Assembly (NCBI GenBank): GCA_946800325.1
Contig: OX326961.1
Location: forward strand, 10,208,655-10,272,654
DNA: 64,000 nt
DNA from: Luzula sylvatica
Taxonomy: Eukaryota > Streptophyta > Magnoliopsida > Poales > Juncaceae
Reading direction: 5' to 3'
Part shown: piece after piece, positions 30,201 to 44,899 of the stretch
How positions within the stretch are numbered: position 1 is the first letter of the stretch
How the letters are laid out: the number at the start of each line of letters is the position of its first letter
Program-made: the position numbers and the translations under genes
Notes under the pieces: generated by a model
Databases searched by the model: none
What the model saw: only the letters and a program-made list of their open reading frames with translations
Told to the model about the DNA's origin: nothing

Positions 30201-33200
30201 CTTTTACTACATAACTTTTCAACAAATTTCACAAACACTAATAAAGTTTGTTTATCGATTCAAAACAAGATTTTAACGCTTTGAGGAGTTCAAATAACGT
30301 GTTTTTAGATCATTTGTATCGTATCTTTTACTACATAACTTTTCACCAAATTTCACACACACTAAGAAAGTTTATTTTTCGATTCAAAACAAGATTTTAA
30401 CGCTTTGAGGAGTTCAAATAACGTGTTTTTAGATCATTTGTATTGTATCTTTTACTACATAACTTTTCACCAAATTTCACAAACGCTAAGAAAGTTTGGT
30501 TATCGATTCAAAACAAGATTTTAACGCTTTGAGTTGTTCAAATAACGTGTTTTTAGATCATTTGTATCGTATCTTTTACTACATAACTTTTCACCAAATT
30601 TTACAAACACTAAGAAAGTTTGTTTTTCGATTCAAAACAAGATTTTAACGCTTTGAGGAGTTCAAATAACGTGTTTTTAGATCATTGGTATCGTATCTTT
30701 TATTACATAACTTTTCACCAAATTTCACAAACACTGAGAATGTTTGTTTTTCGATTCAAAACAAGATTTTAACGCTTTGAGGAGTTCAAATAACGCGCTT
30801 TTAGATCATTTGTATCGTATCTTTCAGTACATGACTTTTCACCAAATTTCACAAACACTAAGAAAGTTTGTTTTTCGATTCAAAACAAGATTTTAACGCT
30901 TTGAGGAGTTCAAACAACGTGTTTTTAGATCATTGGTATCGTATCTTTTACTACATAACTTTTCACCAAATTTCACAAACTCTAAGAAAGTTTGTTTTTC
31001 GATTCAAAACAAGATTTTAATGCTTTGAGGAGTTCAAATAACGTGTTTTTAGATCATTTGTATCGTATCTTTTAGTCCATAACTTTTCACCAAATTTCAC
31101 AAACACTAAGAAAGTTTGTTTTTCGATTCAAAACAAGATTTTAACGCTTTGAGGAGTTCGAATCTTTTACTACATAACTTTTCACCAAATTTCACAAACA
31201 CAAAGAAAGTTTGTTTTTCGATTCAAAACAAGATTTTAACGCTTTGAGGAGTTCAAATAACGTGTTTTTAGATCATTTGTATCGTATCTTTTAGTGCATA
31301 ACTTTTCACCAAATTTCACAAACACTAAGAATGTTTGTGTTTCGATTCAACACAAGATTTTAACGCTTTGAGGAGTTCAAATAACATGTTTTTAGATCAT
31401 TTGTATCGTATCTTTTACTACATAACTTTTCACCAAATTTTACAAACACTAAGAAAGTTTGTTTTTCGATTCAAAAAAAGATATTAACGCTTTGAGGAGT
31501 TCAAATAACATGTTTGTAGATCATTTGTATCGTATCTTTTACTACATAAGTTTTCACCAAATTTTACAAACACAAAGAAAGTTTGTTTTTCGATTCAAAA
31601 CAAGATTTTAACGCTTTGAGGAGTTCAAATAACGTGTTTTTAGATCATTTGTATCGAATCTTTTTACTACATAACTTTTCACCAAATTTCACAAACACTA
31701 AGAAAGTTTGTTTTTCGATTCAAAACAAGATTTTAACGCTTTGAGGAGTTCAAATAACGTGTTTTTAGATCATTTGTATCGTATCTTTTAGTACATAACT
31801 TTTCACCAAAGTTCACAAACACTAAGAAAGTTTGTTTTTCGATTCAAAACAAGATTTTAACGCTTTGAGGAGTTCAAATAACGTGTTTTTAGATCATTTG
31901 TATCGTATCTTTCAGTACATAACTTTTCACCAAATTTCACAAACACTAAGAAAGTTTGTTTTTCGATTCAAAACAAGATTTTAACGCTTTGAGGAGTTTA
32001 AATAACGTGTTTTTAGATCATTTGTATCGTATCTTTCAGTACATAACTTTTCACCAAATTTCACAAACACTAAGAAAGTTTGTTTTTCGATTCAAAACAA
32101 GATTATAACGCTTTGAGGAGTTCAAATAACGTGTTTTTAGATCATTTGTATCGTATCTTTTACTACATAACTTTTCACCAAATTTCACAAACGCTAAGAA
32201 AGTTTGTTTTTCGATTCAAAACAAGATTTTAACGCTTTGAGGAGTTCAAATAACATGTTTTTAGATCATTTGTATCGTATCTTTTACTACATAACTTTTC
32301 ACCAAATTTCACAAACACTGAGAATGTTTGTGTTTCGATTCAAAACAAGATTTTAACGCTTTGAGGAGTTCAAATAACGTGTTTTAAGATCATTTGTATC
32401 GTATGTTTTAGTACATAACTTTTCACCAAATTTCACAGACACTAAGAAAGTTTGTTTTTCGATTCAAAACAAGATTTTAACGCTTTGAGGAGTTCAAATA
32501 ACGTGTTTTTAGATCATTTGTATCGTATCTTTTACTACATAACTTTTCACCAAATTTTACAAACACTAAGAAAGTTTGTTTTTCGAATCAAAACAAGATT
32601 TTAACGCTTTGAGGAGTTCAAATAACGTGTTTTTAGATCATTTGTATCGTATCTTTTAGTACATAACTTTTCACCAAATTTCACAAACACTAAGAAAGTT
32701 TGTTTTTCGATTCAAAACAAGATTTTAACGCTTTGAGGAGTTCAAATAACCTGTTTTTAGATCATTTGTATCGTATCTTTTAGTACATAACTATTCACCA
32801 AATTTCACAAACACTAAGAAAGTTTGTTTTTCGATTCAAAACAAGATTTTAACGCTTTGAGGAGTTCAAACAACGTGTTTTTAGATCATTGGTATCGTAT
32901 CTTTTACTACATAACTTTTCACCAAATTTCACAAACTCTAAGAAAGTTTGTTTTTCGATTCAAAACAAGATTTTAATGCTTTGAGGAGTTCAAATAACGT
33001 GTTTTTAGATCATTTGTATTGTATCTTTTAGTGCATAACTTTTCACCAAATTTCACAAACACTAAGAAAGTTTGTTTTTCGATTCAAAACAAGATTTTAA
33101 CGCTTTGAGGAGTTCAAATAACGTGTTTTTAGATCATTTGTATCGAATCTTTTACTACATAACTTTTCACCAAATTTCACAAACACAAAGAAAGTTTGTT

Positions 33201-36200
33201 TTTCGATTCAAAACAAGATTTTAACGCTTTGAGGAGTTCAAATAACGTGTTTTTAGATCATTTGTATCGTATCTTTTAGTGCATAACTTTTCACCAAATT
33301 TCACAAACACTAAGAAAGTTTGTTTTTCGATTCAACACAAGATTTTATCGCTTTGAGGAGTTCAAATAACATGTTTTTAGATCATTTGTATCGTATCTTT
33401 TACTACATAACTTTTCACCAAATTTTACAAACACTAAGAAAGTTTGTTTTTCGATTCAAAACAAGATATTAACGCTTTGAGGAGTTCAAATAACATGGTT
33501 TTAGATCATTTGTATCGTATCTTTTACTACATAAGTTTTCACCAAATTTTGCAAACACAAAGAAAGTTTGTTTTTCGATTCAAAACAAGATTTTAACGCT
33601 TTGAGGAGTTCAAATAACGTGTTTTTAGATCATTTGTATCGTTTCTTTTTGTACATAACTTTTCACCAAATTTCACAAACACTAAGAAAGTTTGTTTTTC
33701 GATTCAAAACAAGATTTTAACGCTTTGAGGAGTTCAAATAACGTTTTTTTAGATCATTTGTATCATATCTTTCAGTACATAACTTTTCACCAAATTTCAC
33801 AAACACTAAGAAAGTTTGTTTTTCGATTCAAAACAAGATTTTAACGCTTTGAGGAGTTCAAATAACGTGTTTTAAGATCATTTGTTTCGTATCTTTCAGT
33901 ACATAACTTTTCACCAAATTTCACAAACACTAAGAAAGTTTGTTTTTCGATTCAAAACAAGATTTTAACGCTTTGAGGAGTTCAAATAACGTGTTTTTAG
34001 ATCATTTGTATCGTATCTTTTACTACATAACTTTTCACCAAATTTCACAAACGCTAAGAAAGTTTGTTTTTCGATTCAAAACAAGATTTTAACGATTTGA
34101 GGAGTTCAAATAACGTGTTTTTTGATCATTTGTATCGTATGTTTTAGTACATAACTTTTCACCAAATTTCACAGACACTAAGAAAGTTTGTTTTTCGATT
34201 CAAAACAAGATTTTAACGCTTTGAGGAGTTCAAATAACGTGTTTTTAGATCATTTGTATCGTATCTTTTACTACATAACTTTTCAACAAATTTCACAAAC
34301 ACTAATAAAGTTTGTTTATCGATTCAAAACAAGATTTTAACGCTTTGAGGAGTTCAAATAACGTGTTTTTAGATCATTTGTATCGTATCTTTTACTACAT
34401 AACTTTTCACCAAATTTCACACACACTAAGAAAGTTTATTTTTCGATTCAAAACAAGATTTTAACGCTTTGAGGAGTTCAAATAACGTGTTTTTAGATCA
34501 TTTGTATTGTATCTTTTACTACATAACTTTTCACCAAATTTCACAAACGCTAAGAAAGTTTGGTTATCGATTCAAAACAAGATTTTAACGCTTTGAGTTG
34601 TTCAAATAACGTGTTTTTAGATCATTTGTATCGTATCTTTTACTACATAACTTTTCACCAAATTTTACAAACACTAAGAAAGTTTGTTTTTCGATTCAAA
34701 ACAAGATTTTAACGCTTTGAGGAGTTCAAATAACGTGTTTTTAGATCATTGGTATCGTATCTTTTATTACATAACTTTTCACCAAATTTCACAAACACTG
34801 AGAATGTTTGTTTTTCGATTCAAAACAAGATTTTAACGCTTTGAGGAGTTCAAATAACGCGCTTTTAGATCATTTGTATCGTATCTTTCAGTACATGACT
34901 TTTCACCAAATTTCACAAACACTAAGAAAGTTTGTTTTTCGATTCAAAACAAGATTTTAACGCTTTGAGGAGTTCAAATAACGTGTTTTTAGATCATTTG
35001 TATCGTATCTTTTACTACATAACTTTTCACCAAATTTCACAAACACTGAGAAAGTTTGTTTTTCGATTCAAAACAAGATTTTAACGCTTTGAGGAGTTAA
35101 AATAACGCGCTTTTAGATCATTTGTATCGTATGTTTTAGTACATTACTTTTCACCAAATTTCACAAACACTAAGAAAGTTTGTTTTTCGATTCAAAACAA
35201 GATTTTAACGCTTTGAGGAGTTCAAATAACGTGTTTTTAGATCATTTGTATCGTATCTTTTACTACATAACTTTTCACCAAATTTTACAAACACTAAGAA
35301 AGTTTGTTTTTCGATTCAAAACAAGATTTTAACGCTTTGAGGAGTTCAAATAACGTGTTTTTAGATCATTTGTATCGTATCTTTTAGTACATAACTTTTC
35401 ACCAAATTTCACAAACACTAAGAAAGTTTGTTTTTCGATTTCAAAACAAGATTTTAACGCTTTGAGGAGTTCAAATAACGTGTTTTTAGATCATTTGTAT
35501 CGTATCTTTTAGTACATTACTTTTCACCAAATTTCACAAACACTAAGAAAGTTTGTTTTTCGATTCAAAACAAGATTTTAACGCTTTGAGGAGTTCAAAT
35601 AACCTGTTTTTAGATCATTTGTATCGTATCTTTTAGTACATAACTATTCACCAAATTTCACAAACACTAAGAAAGTTTGTTTTTCGATTCAAAACAAGAT
35701 TTTAACGCTTTGAGGAGTTCAAACAACGTGTTTTTAGATCATTGGTATCGTATCTTTTACTACATAACTTTTCACCAAATTTCACAAACTCTAAGAAAGT
35801 TTGTTTTTCGATTCAAAACAAGATTTTAATGCTTTGAGGAGTTCAAATAACGTGTTTTTAGATCATTTGTATCGTATCTTTTAGTGCATAACTTTTCACC
35901 AAATTTCACAAACACTAAGAAAGTTTGTTTTTCGATTCAAAACAAGATTTTAACGCTTTGAGGAGTTCGAATCTTTTACTACATAACTTTTCACCAAATT
36001 TCACAGACACTAAGAAAGTTTGTTTTTCGATTCAAAACAAGATTTCAACGCTTTGAGGAGTTCAAATAACGTGTTTTTAGATCATTTGTATCGTATCTTT
36101 TAGTGCATAACTTTTCACCAAATTTCACAAACACTAAGAATGTTTGTGTTTCGATTCAACACAAGATTTTAACGCTTTGAGGAGTTCAAATAACATGTTT

Positions 36201-39200
36201 TTAGATCATTTGTATCGTATCTTTTACTACATAACTTTTCACCAAATTTTACAAACACTAAGAAAGTTTGTTTTTCGATTCAAAACAAGATATTAACGCT
36301 TTGAGGAGTTCAAATAACATGTTTGTAGATCATTTGTATCGTATCTTTTACTACATAAGTTTTCACCAAATTTTACAAACACAAAGAAAGTTTGTTTTTC
36401 GATTCAAAACAAGATTTTAACGCTTTGAGGAGTTCAAATAACGTGTTTTTAGATCATTTGTATCGAATCTTTTTACTACATAACTTTTCACCAAATTTCA
36501 CAAACACTAAGAAAGTTTGTTTTTCGATTCAAAACAAGATTTTAACGCTTTGAGGAGTTCAAATAACGTGTTTTTAGATCATTTGTATCGTATCTTTTAG
36601 TACATAACTTTTCACCAAATTTCACAAACACTAAGAAAGTTTGTTTTTCGATTCAAAACAAGATTTTAACGCTTTGAGGAGTTCAAATAACGTGTTTTTA
36701 GATCATTTGTATCGTATCTTTCAGTACATAACTTTTCACCAAATTTCACAAACACTAAGAAAGTTTGTTTTTCGATTCAAAACAAGATTTTAACGGTTTG
36801 AGGAGTTCAAATAACGTGTTTTTAGATCATTTGTATCGTATCTTTCAGTACATAACTTTTCACCAAATTTCACAAACACTAAGAAAGTTTGTTTTTCGAT
36901 TCAAAACAAGATTATAACGCTTTGAGGAGTTCAAATAACGTGTTTTTAGATCATTTGTATCGTATCTTTTACTACATAACTTTTCACCAAATTTCACAAA
37001 CGCTAAGAAAGTTTGTTTTTCGATTCAAAACAAGATTTTAACGCTTTGAGGAGTTCAAATAACGTGTTTTTAGATCATTTGTATCGTATCTTTTACTACA
37101 TAACTTTTCACCAAATTTCACAAACACTGAGAATGTTTGTGTTTCGATTCAAAACAAGATTTTAACGCTTTGAGGAGTTCAAATAACGTGTTTTAAGATC
37201 ATTTGTATCGTATGTTTTAGTACATAACTTTTCACCAAATTTCACAGACACTAAGAAAGTTTGTTTTTCGATTCAAAACAAGATTTTAACGCTTTGAGGA
37301 GTTCAAATAACGTGTTTTTAGATCATTTGTATCGTATCTTTTACTACATAACTTTTCACCAAATTTTACAAACACTAAGAAAGTTTGTTTTTCGAATCAA
37401 AACAAGATTTTAACGCTTTGAGGAGTTCAAATAACGTGTTTTTAGATCATTTGTATCGTATCTTTTAGTACATAACTTTTCACCAAATTTCACAAACACT
37501 AAGAAAGTTTGTTTTTCGATTCAAAACAAGATTTTAACGCTTTGAGGAGTTCAAATAACCTGTTTTTAGATCATTTGTATCGTATCTTTTAGTACATAAC
37601 TATTCACCAAATTTCACAAACACTAAGAAAGTTTGTTTTTCGATTCAAAACAAGATTTTAACGCTTTGAGGAGTTCAAACAACGTGTTTTTAGATCATTG
37701 GTATCGTATCTTTTACTACATAACTTTTCACCAAATTTCACAAACTCTAAGAAAGTTTGTTTTTCGATTCAAAACAAGATTTTAATGCTTTGAGGAGTTC
37801 AAATAACATGTTTTTAGATCATTTGTATTGTATATTTTAGTGCATAACTTTTCACCAAATTTCACAAACACTAAGAAAGTTCGTTTTTCGATTCAAAACA
37901 AGATTTTAACGCTTTGAGGAGTTCAAATAACGTGTTTTTAGATCATTTGTATCGAATCTTTTACTACATAACTTTTCACCAAATTTCACAAACACAAAGA
38001 AAGTTTGTTTTTCGATTCAAAACAAGATTTTAACGCTTTGAGGAGTTCAAATAACGTGTTTTTAGATCATTTGTATCGTATCTTTTAGTGCATAACTTTT
38101 CACCAAATTTCACAAACACTAAGAAAGTTTGTTTTTCGATTCAACACAAGATTTTATCGCTTTGAGGAGTTCAAATAACATGTTTTTAGATCATTTGTAT
38201 CGTATCTTTTACTACATAACTTTTCACCAAATTTTACAAACACTAAGAAAGTTTGTTTTTCGATTCAAAACAAGATATTAACGCTTTGAGGAGTTCAAAT
38301 AACATGGTTTTAGATCATTTGTATCGTATCTTTTACTACATAAGTTTTCACCAAATTTTACAAACACAAAGAAAGTTTGTTTTTCGATTCAAAACAAGAT
38401 TTTAACGCTTTGAGGAGTTCAAATAACGTGTTTTTAGATCATTTGTATCGTTTCTTTTTGTACATAACTTTTCACCAAATTTCACAAACACTAAGAAAGT
38501 TTGTTTTTCGATTCAAAACAAGATTTTAACGCTTTGAGGAGTTCAAATAACGTTTTTTTAGATCATTTGTATCGTATCTTTCAGTACATAACTTTTCACC
38601 AAATTTCACAAACACTAAGAAAGTTTGTTTTTCGATTCAAAACAAGATTTTAACGCTTTGAGGAGTTCAAATAACGTGTTTTAAGATCATTTGTTTCGTA
38701 TCTTTCAGTACATAACTTTTCACCAAATTTCACAAACACTAAGAAAGTTTGTTTTTCGATTCAAAACAAGATTTTAACGCTTTGAGGAGTTCAAATAACG
38801 TGTTTTTAGATCATTTGTATCGTATCTTTTACTACATAACTTTTCACCAAATTTCACAAACGCTAAGAAAGTTTGTTTTTCGATTCAAAACAAGATTTTA
38901 ACGATTTGAGGAGTTCAAATAACGTGTTTTTTGATCATTTGTATCGTATGTTTTAGTACATAACTTTTCACCAAATTTCACAGACACTAAGAAAGTTTGT
39001 TTTTCGATTCAAAACAAGATTTTAACGCTTTGAGGAGTTCAAATAACGTGTTTTTAGATCATTTGTATCGTATCTTTTACTACATAACTTTTCAACAAAT
39101 TTCACAAACACTAATAAAGTTTGTTTATCGATTCAAAACAAGATTTTAACGCTTTGAGGAGTTCAAATAACGTGTTTTTAGATCATTTGTATCGTATCTT

Positions 39201-39410
39201 TTACTACATAACTTTTCACCAAATTTCACACACACTAAGAAAGTTTATTTTTCGATTCAAAACAAGATTTTAACGCTTTGAGGAGTTCAAATAACGTGTT
39301 TTTAGATCATTTGTATTGTATCTTTTACTACATAACTTTTCACCAAATTTCACAAACGCTAAGAAAGTTTGGTTATCGATTCAAAACAAGATTTTAACGC
39401 TTTGAGTTGT
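27220..39410 (+). repeat. Higher-order block: repeats at 4,064- and 4,809-bp offsets
   Basis: A private GAGTTGTTC variant occurs at 30531, 34595 and 39404, and CGAATCAAAAC occurs near 28,520, 32,585 and 37,393. The offsets are 4,064 and 4,809 bp. The 95-bp markers here are spaced 3,940 and then 4,809 bp. The 124-bp difference from 4,064 is a single monomer with ACACTGAGAATGTTTGTG, present near 32,310 but missing near 28,300. Other variants confined to this right-hand part of the array are TATTGTATC, TTTCACACACAC and TCAACAAATTTC. Confidence 0.8.
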
Positions 39411-42400
39411 TCAAATAACGTGTTTTTAGATCATTTGTATCGTATCTTTTACTACATAAGTTTTCACCAAATTTTACAAACACTAAGAAAGTTTGTTTTT
39501 CGATTCAAAACAAGATTTTAACGCTTTGAGGAGTTCAAATAACGTGTTTTTAGATCATTGGTATCGTATCTTTTATTACATAACTTTTCACCAAATTTCA
39601 CAAACACTGAGAATGTTTGTTTTTCGATTCAAAACAAGATTTTAACGCTTTGAGGAGTTCAAATAACGCGCTTTTAGATCATTTGTATCGTATCTTTCAG
39701 TACATGACTTTTCACCAAATTTCACAAACACTAAGAAAGTTTGTTTTTCGATTCAAAACAAGATTTTAACGCTTTGAGGAGTTCAAATAACGTGTTTTTA
39801 GATCATTTGTATCGTATCTTTTACTACATAACTTTTCACCAAATTTTACAAACACTAAGAAAGTTTGTTTTTCGATTCAAAACAAGATTTTAACGCTTTG
39901 AGGAGTTCAAATAACGTGTTTTTAGATCATTGGTATCGTATCTTTTATTACATAACTTTTCACCAAATTTCACAAACACTGAGAAAGTTTGTTTTTCGAT
40001 TCAAAACAAGATTTTAACGCTTTGAGGAGTTCAAATAACGCGCTTTTAGATCATTTGTATCGTATCTTTTAGTACATTACTTTTCACCAAATTTCACAAA
40101 CACTAAGAAAGTTTGTTTTGCGATTCAAAACAAGATTTTAACGCTTTGAGGAGTTCAAATAACGTGTTTTTAGATCATTTGTATCGTATCTTTTACTGCA
40201 TAACTTTTCACCAAATTTTACAAACACTAAGAAAGTTTGTTTTTCGATTCAAAACAAGATTTTAACGCTTTGAGGAGTTCAAATAACGTGTTTTTAGATC
40301 ATTTGTATCGTATCTTTTAGTACATAACTTTTCACCAAATTTCACAAACACTAAGAAAGTTTGTTTTTCGATTTCAAAACAAGATTTTAACGCTTTGAGG
40401 AGTTCAAATAACGTGTTTTTAGATCGTTTGTATCGTATCTTTTAGTACATAACTTTTCACCAAATTTCACAAACACTAAGAAAGTTTGTTTTTCGATTCA
40501 AAACAAGATTTTAACGCTTTGAGGAGTTCAAATAACCTGTTTTTAGATCATTTGTATCGTATCTTTTAGTACATAACTATTCACCAAATTTCACAAACAC
40601 TAAGAAAGTTTGTTTTTCGATTCAAAACAAGATTTTAACGCTTTGAGGAGTTCAAACAACGTGTTTTTAGATCATTGGTATCGTATCTTTTACTACATAA
40701 CTTTTCACCAAATTTCACAAACTCTAAGAAAGTTTGTTTTTCGATTCAAAACAAGATTTTAATGCTTTGAGGAGTTCAAATAACGTGTTTTTAGATCATT
40801 TGTATCGTATCTTTTAGTGCATAACTTTTCACCAAATTTCACAAACACTAAGAAAGTTTGTTTTTCGATTCAAAACAAGATTTTAACGCTTTGAGGAGTT
40901 CGAATCTTTTACTACATAACTTTTCACCAAATTTCACAGACACTAAGAAAGTTTGTTTTTCGATTCAAAACAAGATTTTAACGCTTTGAGGAGTTCAAAT
41001 AACGTGTTTTTAGATCATTTGTATCGTATCTTTTAGTGCATAACTTTTCACCAAATTTCACAAACACTAAGAATGTTTGTGTTTCGATTCAACACAAGAT
41101 TTTAACGCTTTGAGGAGTTCAAATAACATGTTTTTAGATCATTTGTATCGTATCTTTTACTACATAACTTTTCACCAAATTTTACAAACACAAAGAAAGT
41201 TTGTTTTTCGATTCAAAACAAGATTTTAACGCTTTGAGGAGTTCAAATAACGTGTTTTTAGATCATTTGTATCGTTTCTTTTTGTACATAACTTTTCACC
41301 AAATTTCACAAACACTAAGAAAGTTTGTTTTTCGATTCAAAACAAGATTTTAACGCTTTGAGGAGTTCAAATAACGTTTTTTTAGATCATTTGTATCGTA
41401 TCTTTCAGTACATAACTTTTCACCAAATTTCACAAACACTAAGAAAGTTTGTTTTTCGATTCAAAACAAGATTTTAACGCTTTGAGGAGTTCAAATAACG
41501 TGTTTTAAGATCATTTGTTTCGTATCTTTCAGTACATAACTTTTCACCAAATTTCACAAACACTAAGAAAGTTTGTTTTTCGATTCAAAACAAGATTTTA
41601 ACGCTTTGAGGAGTTCAAATAACGTGTTTTTAGATCATTTGTATCGTATCTTTTACTACATAACTTTTCACCAAATTTCACAAACGCTAAGAAAGTTTGT
41701 TTTTCGATTCAAAACAAGATTTTAACGATTTGAGGAGTTCAAATAACGTGTTTTTTGATCATTTGTATCGTATGTTTTAGTACATAACTTTTCACCAAAT
41801 TTCACAGACACTAAGAAAGTTTGTTTTTCGATTCAAAACATGATTTTAACGCTTTGAGGAGTTCAAATAACGTGTTTTTAGATCATTTGTATCGTATCTT
41901 TTACTACATAACTTTTCAACAAATTTCACAAACACTAATAAAGTTTGTTTATCGATTCAAAACAAGATTTTAACGCTTTGAGGAGTTCAAATAACGTGTT
42001 TTTAGATCATTTGTATCGTATCTTTTACTACATAACTTTTCACCAAATTTCACACACACTAAGAAAGTTTATTTTTCGATTCAAAACAAGATTTTAACGC
42101 TTTGAGGAGTTCAAATAACGTGTTTTTAGATCATTTGTATTGTATCTTTTACTACATAACTTTTCACCAAATTTCACAAACGCTAAGAAAGTTTGGTTAT
42201 CGATTCAAAACAAGATTTTAACGCTTTGAGTTGTTCAAATAACGTGTTTTTAGATCATTTGTATCGTATCTTTTACTACATAACTTTTCACCAAATTTTA
42301 CAAACACTAAGAAAGTTTGTTTTTCGATTCAAAACAAGATTTTAACGCTTTGAGGAGTTCAAATAACGTGTTTTTAGATCATTGGTATCGTATCTTTTAT

Positions 42401-44010
42401 TACATAACTTTTCACCAAATTTCACAAACACTGAGAATGTTTGTTTTTCGATTCAAAACAAGATTTTAACGCTTTGAGGAGTTCAAATAACGCGCTTTTA
42501 GATCATTTGTATCGTATCTTTCAGTACATGACTTTTCACCAAATTTCACAAACACTAAGAAAGTTTGTTTTTCGATTCAAAACAAGATTTTAACGCTTTG
42601 AGGAGTTCAAATAACGTGTTTTTAGATCATTTGTATCGTATCTTTTACTACATAACTTTTCACCAAATTTTACAAACACTAAGAAAGTTTGTTTTTCGAT
42701 TCAAAACAAGATTTTAACGCTTTGAGGAGTTCAAATAACGTGTTTTTAGATCATTGGTATCGTATCTTTTATTACATAACTTTTCACCAAATTTCACAAA
42801 CACTGAGAAAGTTTGTTTTTCGATTCAAAACAAGATTTTAACGCTTTGAGGAGTTCAAATAACGCGCTTTTAGATCATTTGTATCGTATCTTTTAGTACA
42901 TTACTTTTCACCAAATTTCACAAACACTAAGAAAGTTTGTTTTGCGATTCAAAACAAGATTTTAACGCTTTGAGGAGTTCAAATAACGTGTTTTTAGATC
43001 ATTTGTATCGTATCTTTTACTGCATAACTTTTCACCAAATTTTACAAACACTAAGAAAGTTTGTTTTTCGATTCAAAACAAGATTTTAACGCTTTGAGGA
43101 GTTCAAATAACGTGTTTTTAGATCATTTGTATCGTATCTTTTAGTACATAACTTTTCACCAAATTTCACAAACACTAAGAAAGTTTGTTTTTCGATTTCA
43201 AAACAAGATTTTAACGCTTTGAGGAGTTCAAATAACGTGTTTTTAGATCGTTTGTATCGTATCTTTTAGTACATAACTTTTCACCAAATTTCACAAACAC
43301 TAAGAAAGTTTGTTTTTCGATTCAAAACAAGATTTTAACGCTTTGAGGAGTTCAAATAACCTGTTTTTAGATCATTTGTATCGTATCTTTTAGTACATAA
43401 CTATTCACCAAATTTCACAAACACTAAGAAAGTTTGTTTTTCGATTCAAAACAAGATTTTAACGCTTTGAGGAGTTCAAACAACGTGTTTTTAGATCATT
43501 GGTATCGTATCTTTTACTACATAACTTTTCACCAAATTTCACAAACTCTAAGAAAGTTTGTTTTTCGATTCAAAACAAGATTTTAATGCTTTGAGGAGTT
43601 CAAATAACGTGTTTTTAGATCATTTGTATCGTATCTTTTAGTGCATAACTTTTCACCAAATTTCACAAACACTAAGAAAGTTTGTTTTTCGATTCAAAAC
43701 AAGATTTTAACGCTTTGAGGAGTTCGAATCTTTTACTACATAACTTTTCACCAAATTTCACAGACACTAAGAAAGTTTGTTTTTCGATTCAAAACAAGAT
43801 TTTAACGCTTTGAGGAGTTCAAATAACGTGTTTTTAGATCATTTGTATCGTATCTTTTAGTGCATAACTTTTCACCAAATTTCACAAACACTAAGAATGT
43901 TTGTGTTTCGATTCAACACAAGATTTTAACGCTTTGAGGAGTTCAAATAACATGTTTTTAGATCATTTGTATCGTATCTTTTACTACATAACTTTTCACC
44001 AAATTTTACA
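38360..44010 (+). repeat. Higher-order block: tandem duplication of a 23-monomer (2,824 bp) unit
   Basis: Markers repeat at an offset of 2,824 bp: the 95-bp junction at 40902 and 43726, GAGTTGTTC at 39404 and 42228, and the ACATGACTTTT variant near 39,703 and 42,527. Near 41,170-41,190 one monomer combines the left half of one variant (ATAACTTTTCACC) with the right half of another (CAAACACAAAG). That is what a junction formed by unequal crossing-over should look like. Block limits are inferred from where matching stops. Confidence 0.78.
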
Positions 44011-44899
44011 AACACTAAGAAAGTTTGTTTTTCGATTCAAAACAAGATATTAACGCTTTGAGGAGTTCAAATAACATGTTTTTAGATCATTTGTATCGTA
44101 TCTTTTACTACATAAGTTTTCACCAAATTTTACAAACACAAAGAAAGTTTGTTTTTCGATTCAAAACAAGATTTTAACGCTTTGAGGAGTTCAAATAACG
44201 TGTTTTTAGATCATTTGTATCGAATCTTTTTACTACATAACTTTTCACCAAATTTCACAAACACTAAGAAAGTTTGTTTTTCGATTCAAAACAAGATTTT
44301 AACGCTTTGAGGAGTTCAAATAACGTGTTTTTAGATCATTTGTATCGTATCTTTTAGTACATAACTTTTCACCAAATTTCACAAACACTAAGAAAGTTTG
44401 TTTATAGATTCAAAACAAAATTTTAACGCTTTGAGGAGTTCAAATAACGTGTTTTTAGATCATTTGTATCGTATCTTTCAGTACATAACTTTTCACCAAA
44501 TTTCACAAACACTAAGAAAGTTTGTTTTTCGATTCAAAACTAGATTTTAACGCTTTGAGGAGTTCAAATAATGTGTTTTTAGATCATTTGTATCGTATCT
44601 TTCAGTACATAACTTTTCACCAAATTTCACAAACACTAAGAAAGTTTGTTTTTCGATTCAAAACAAGATTATAACGCTTTGAGGAGTTCAAATAACGTGT
44701 TTTTAGATCATTTGTATCGTATCTTTTACTACATAACTTTTCACCAAATTTCACAAACGCTAAGAAAGTTTGTTTTTCGATTCAAAACAAGATTTTAACG
44801 CTTTGAGGAGTTCAAATAACGTGTTTTTAGATCATTTGTATCGTATCTTTTACTACATAACTTTTCACCAAATTTCACAAACACTGAGAATGTTTGTGT

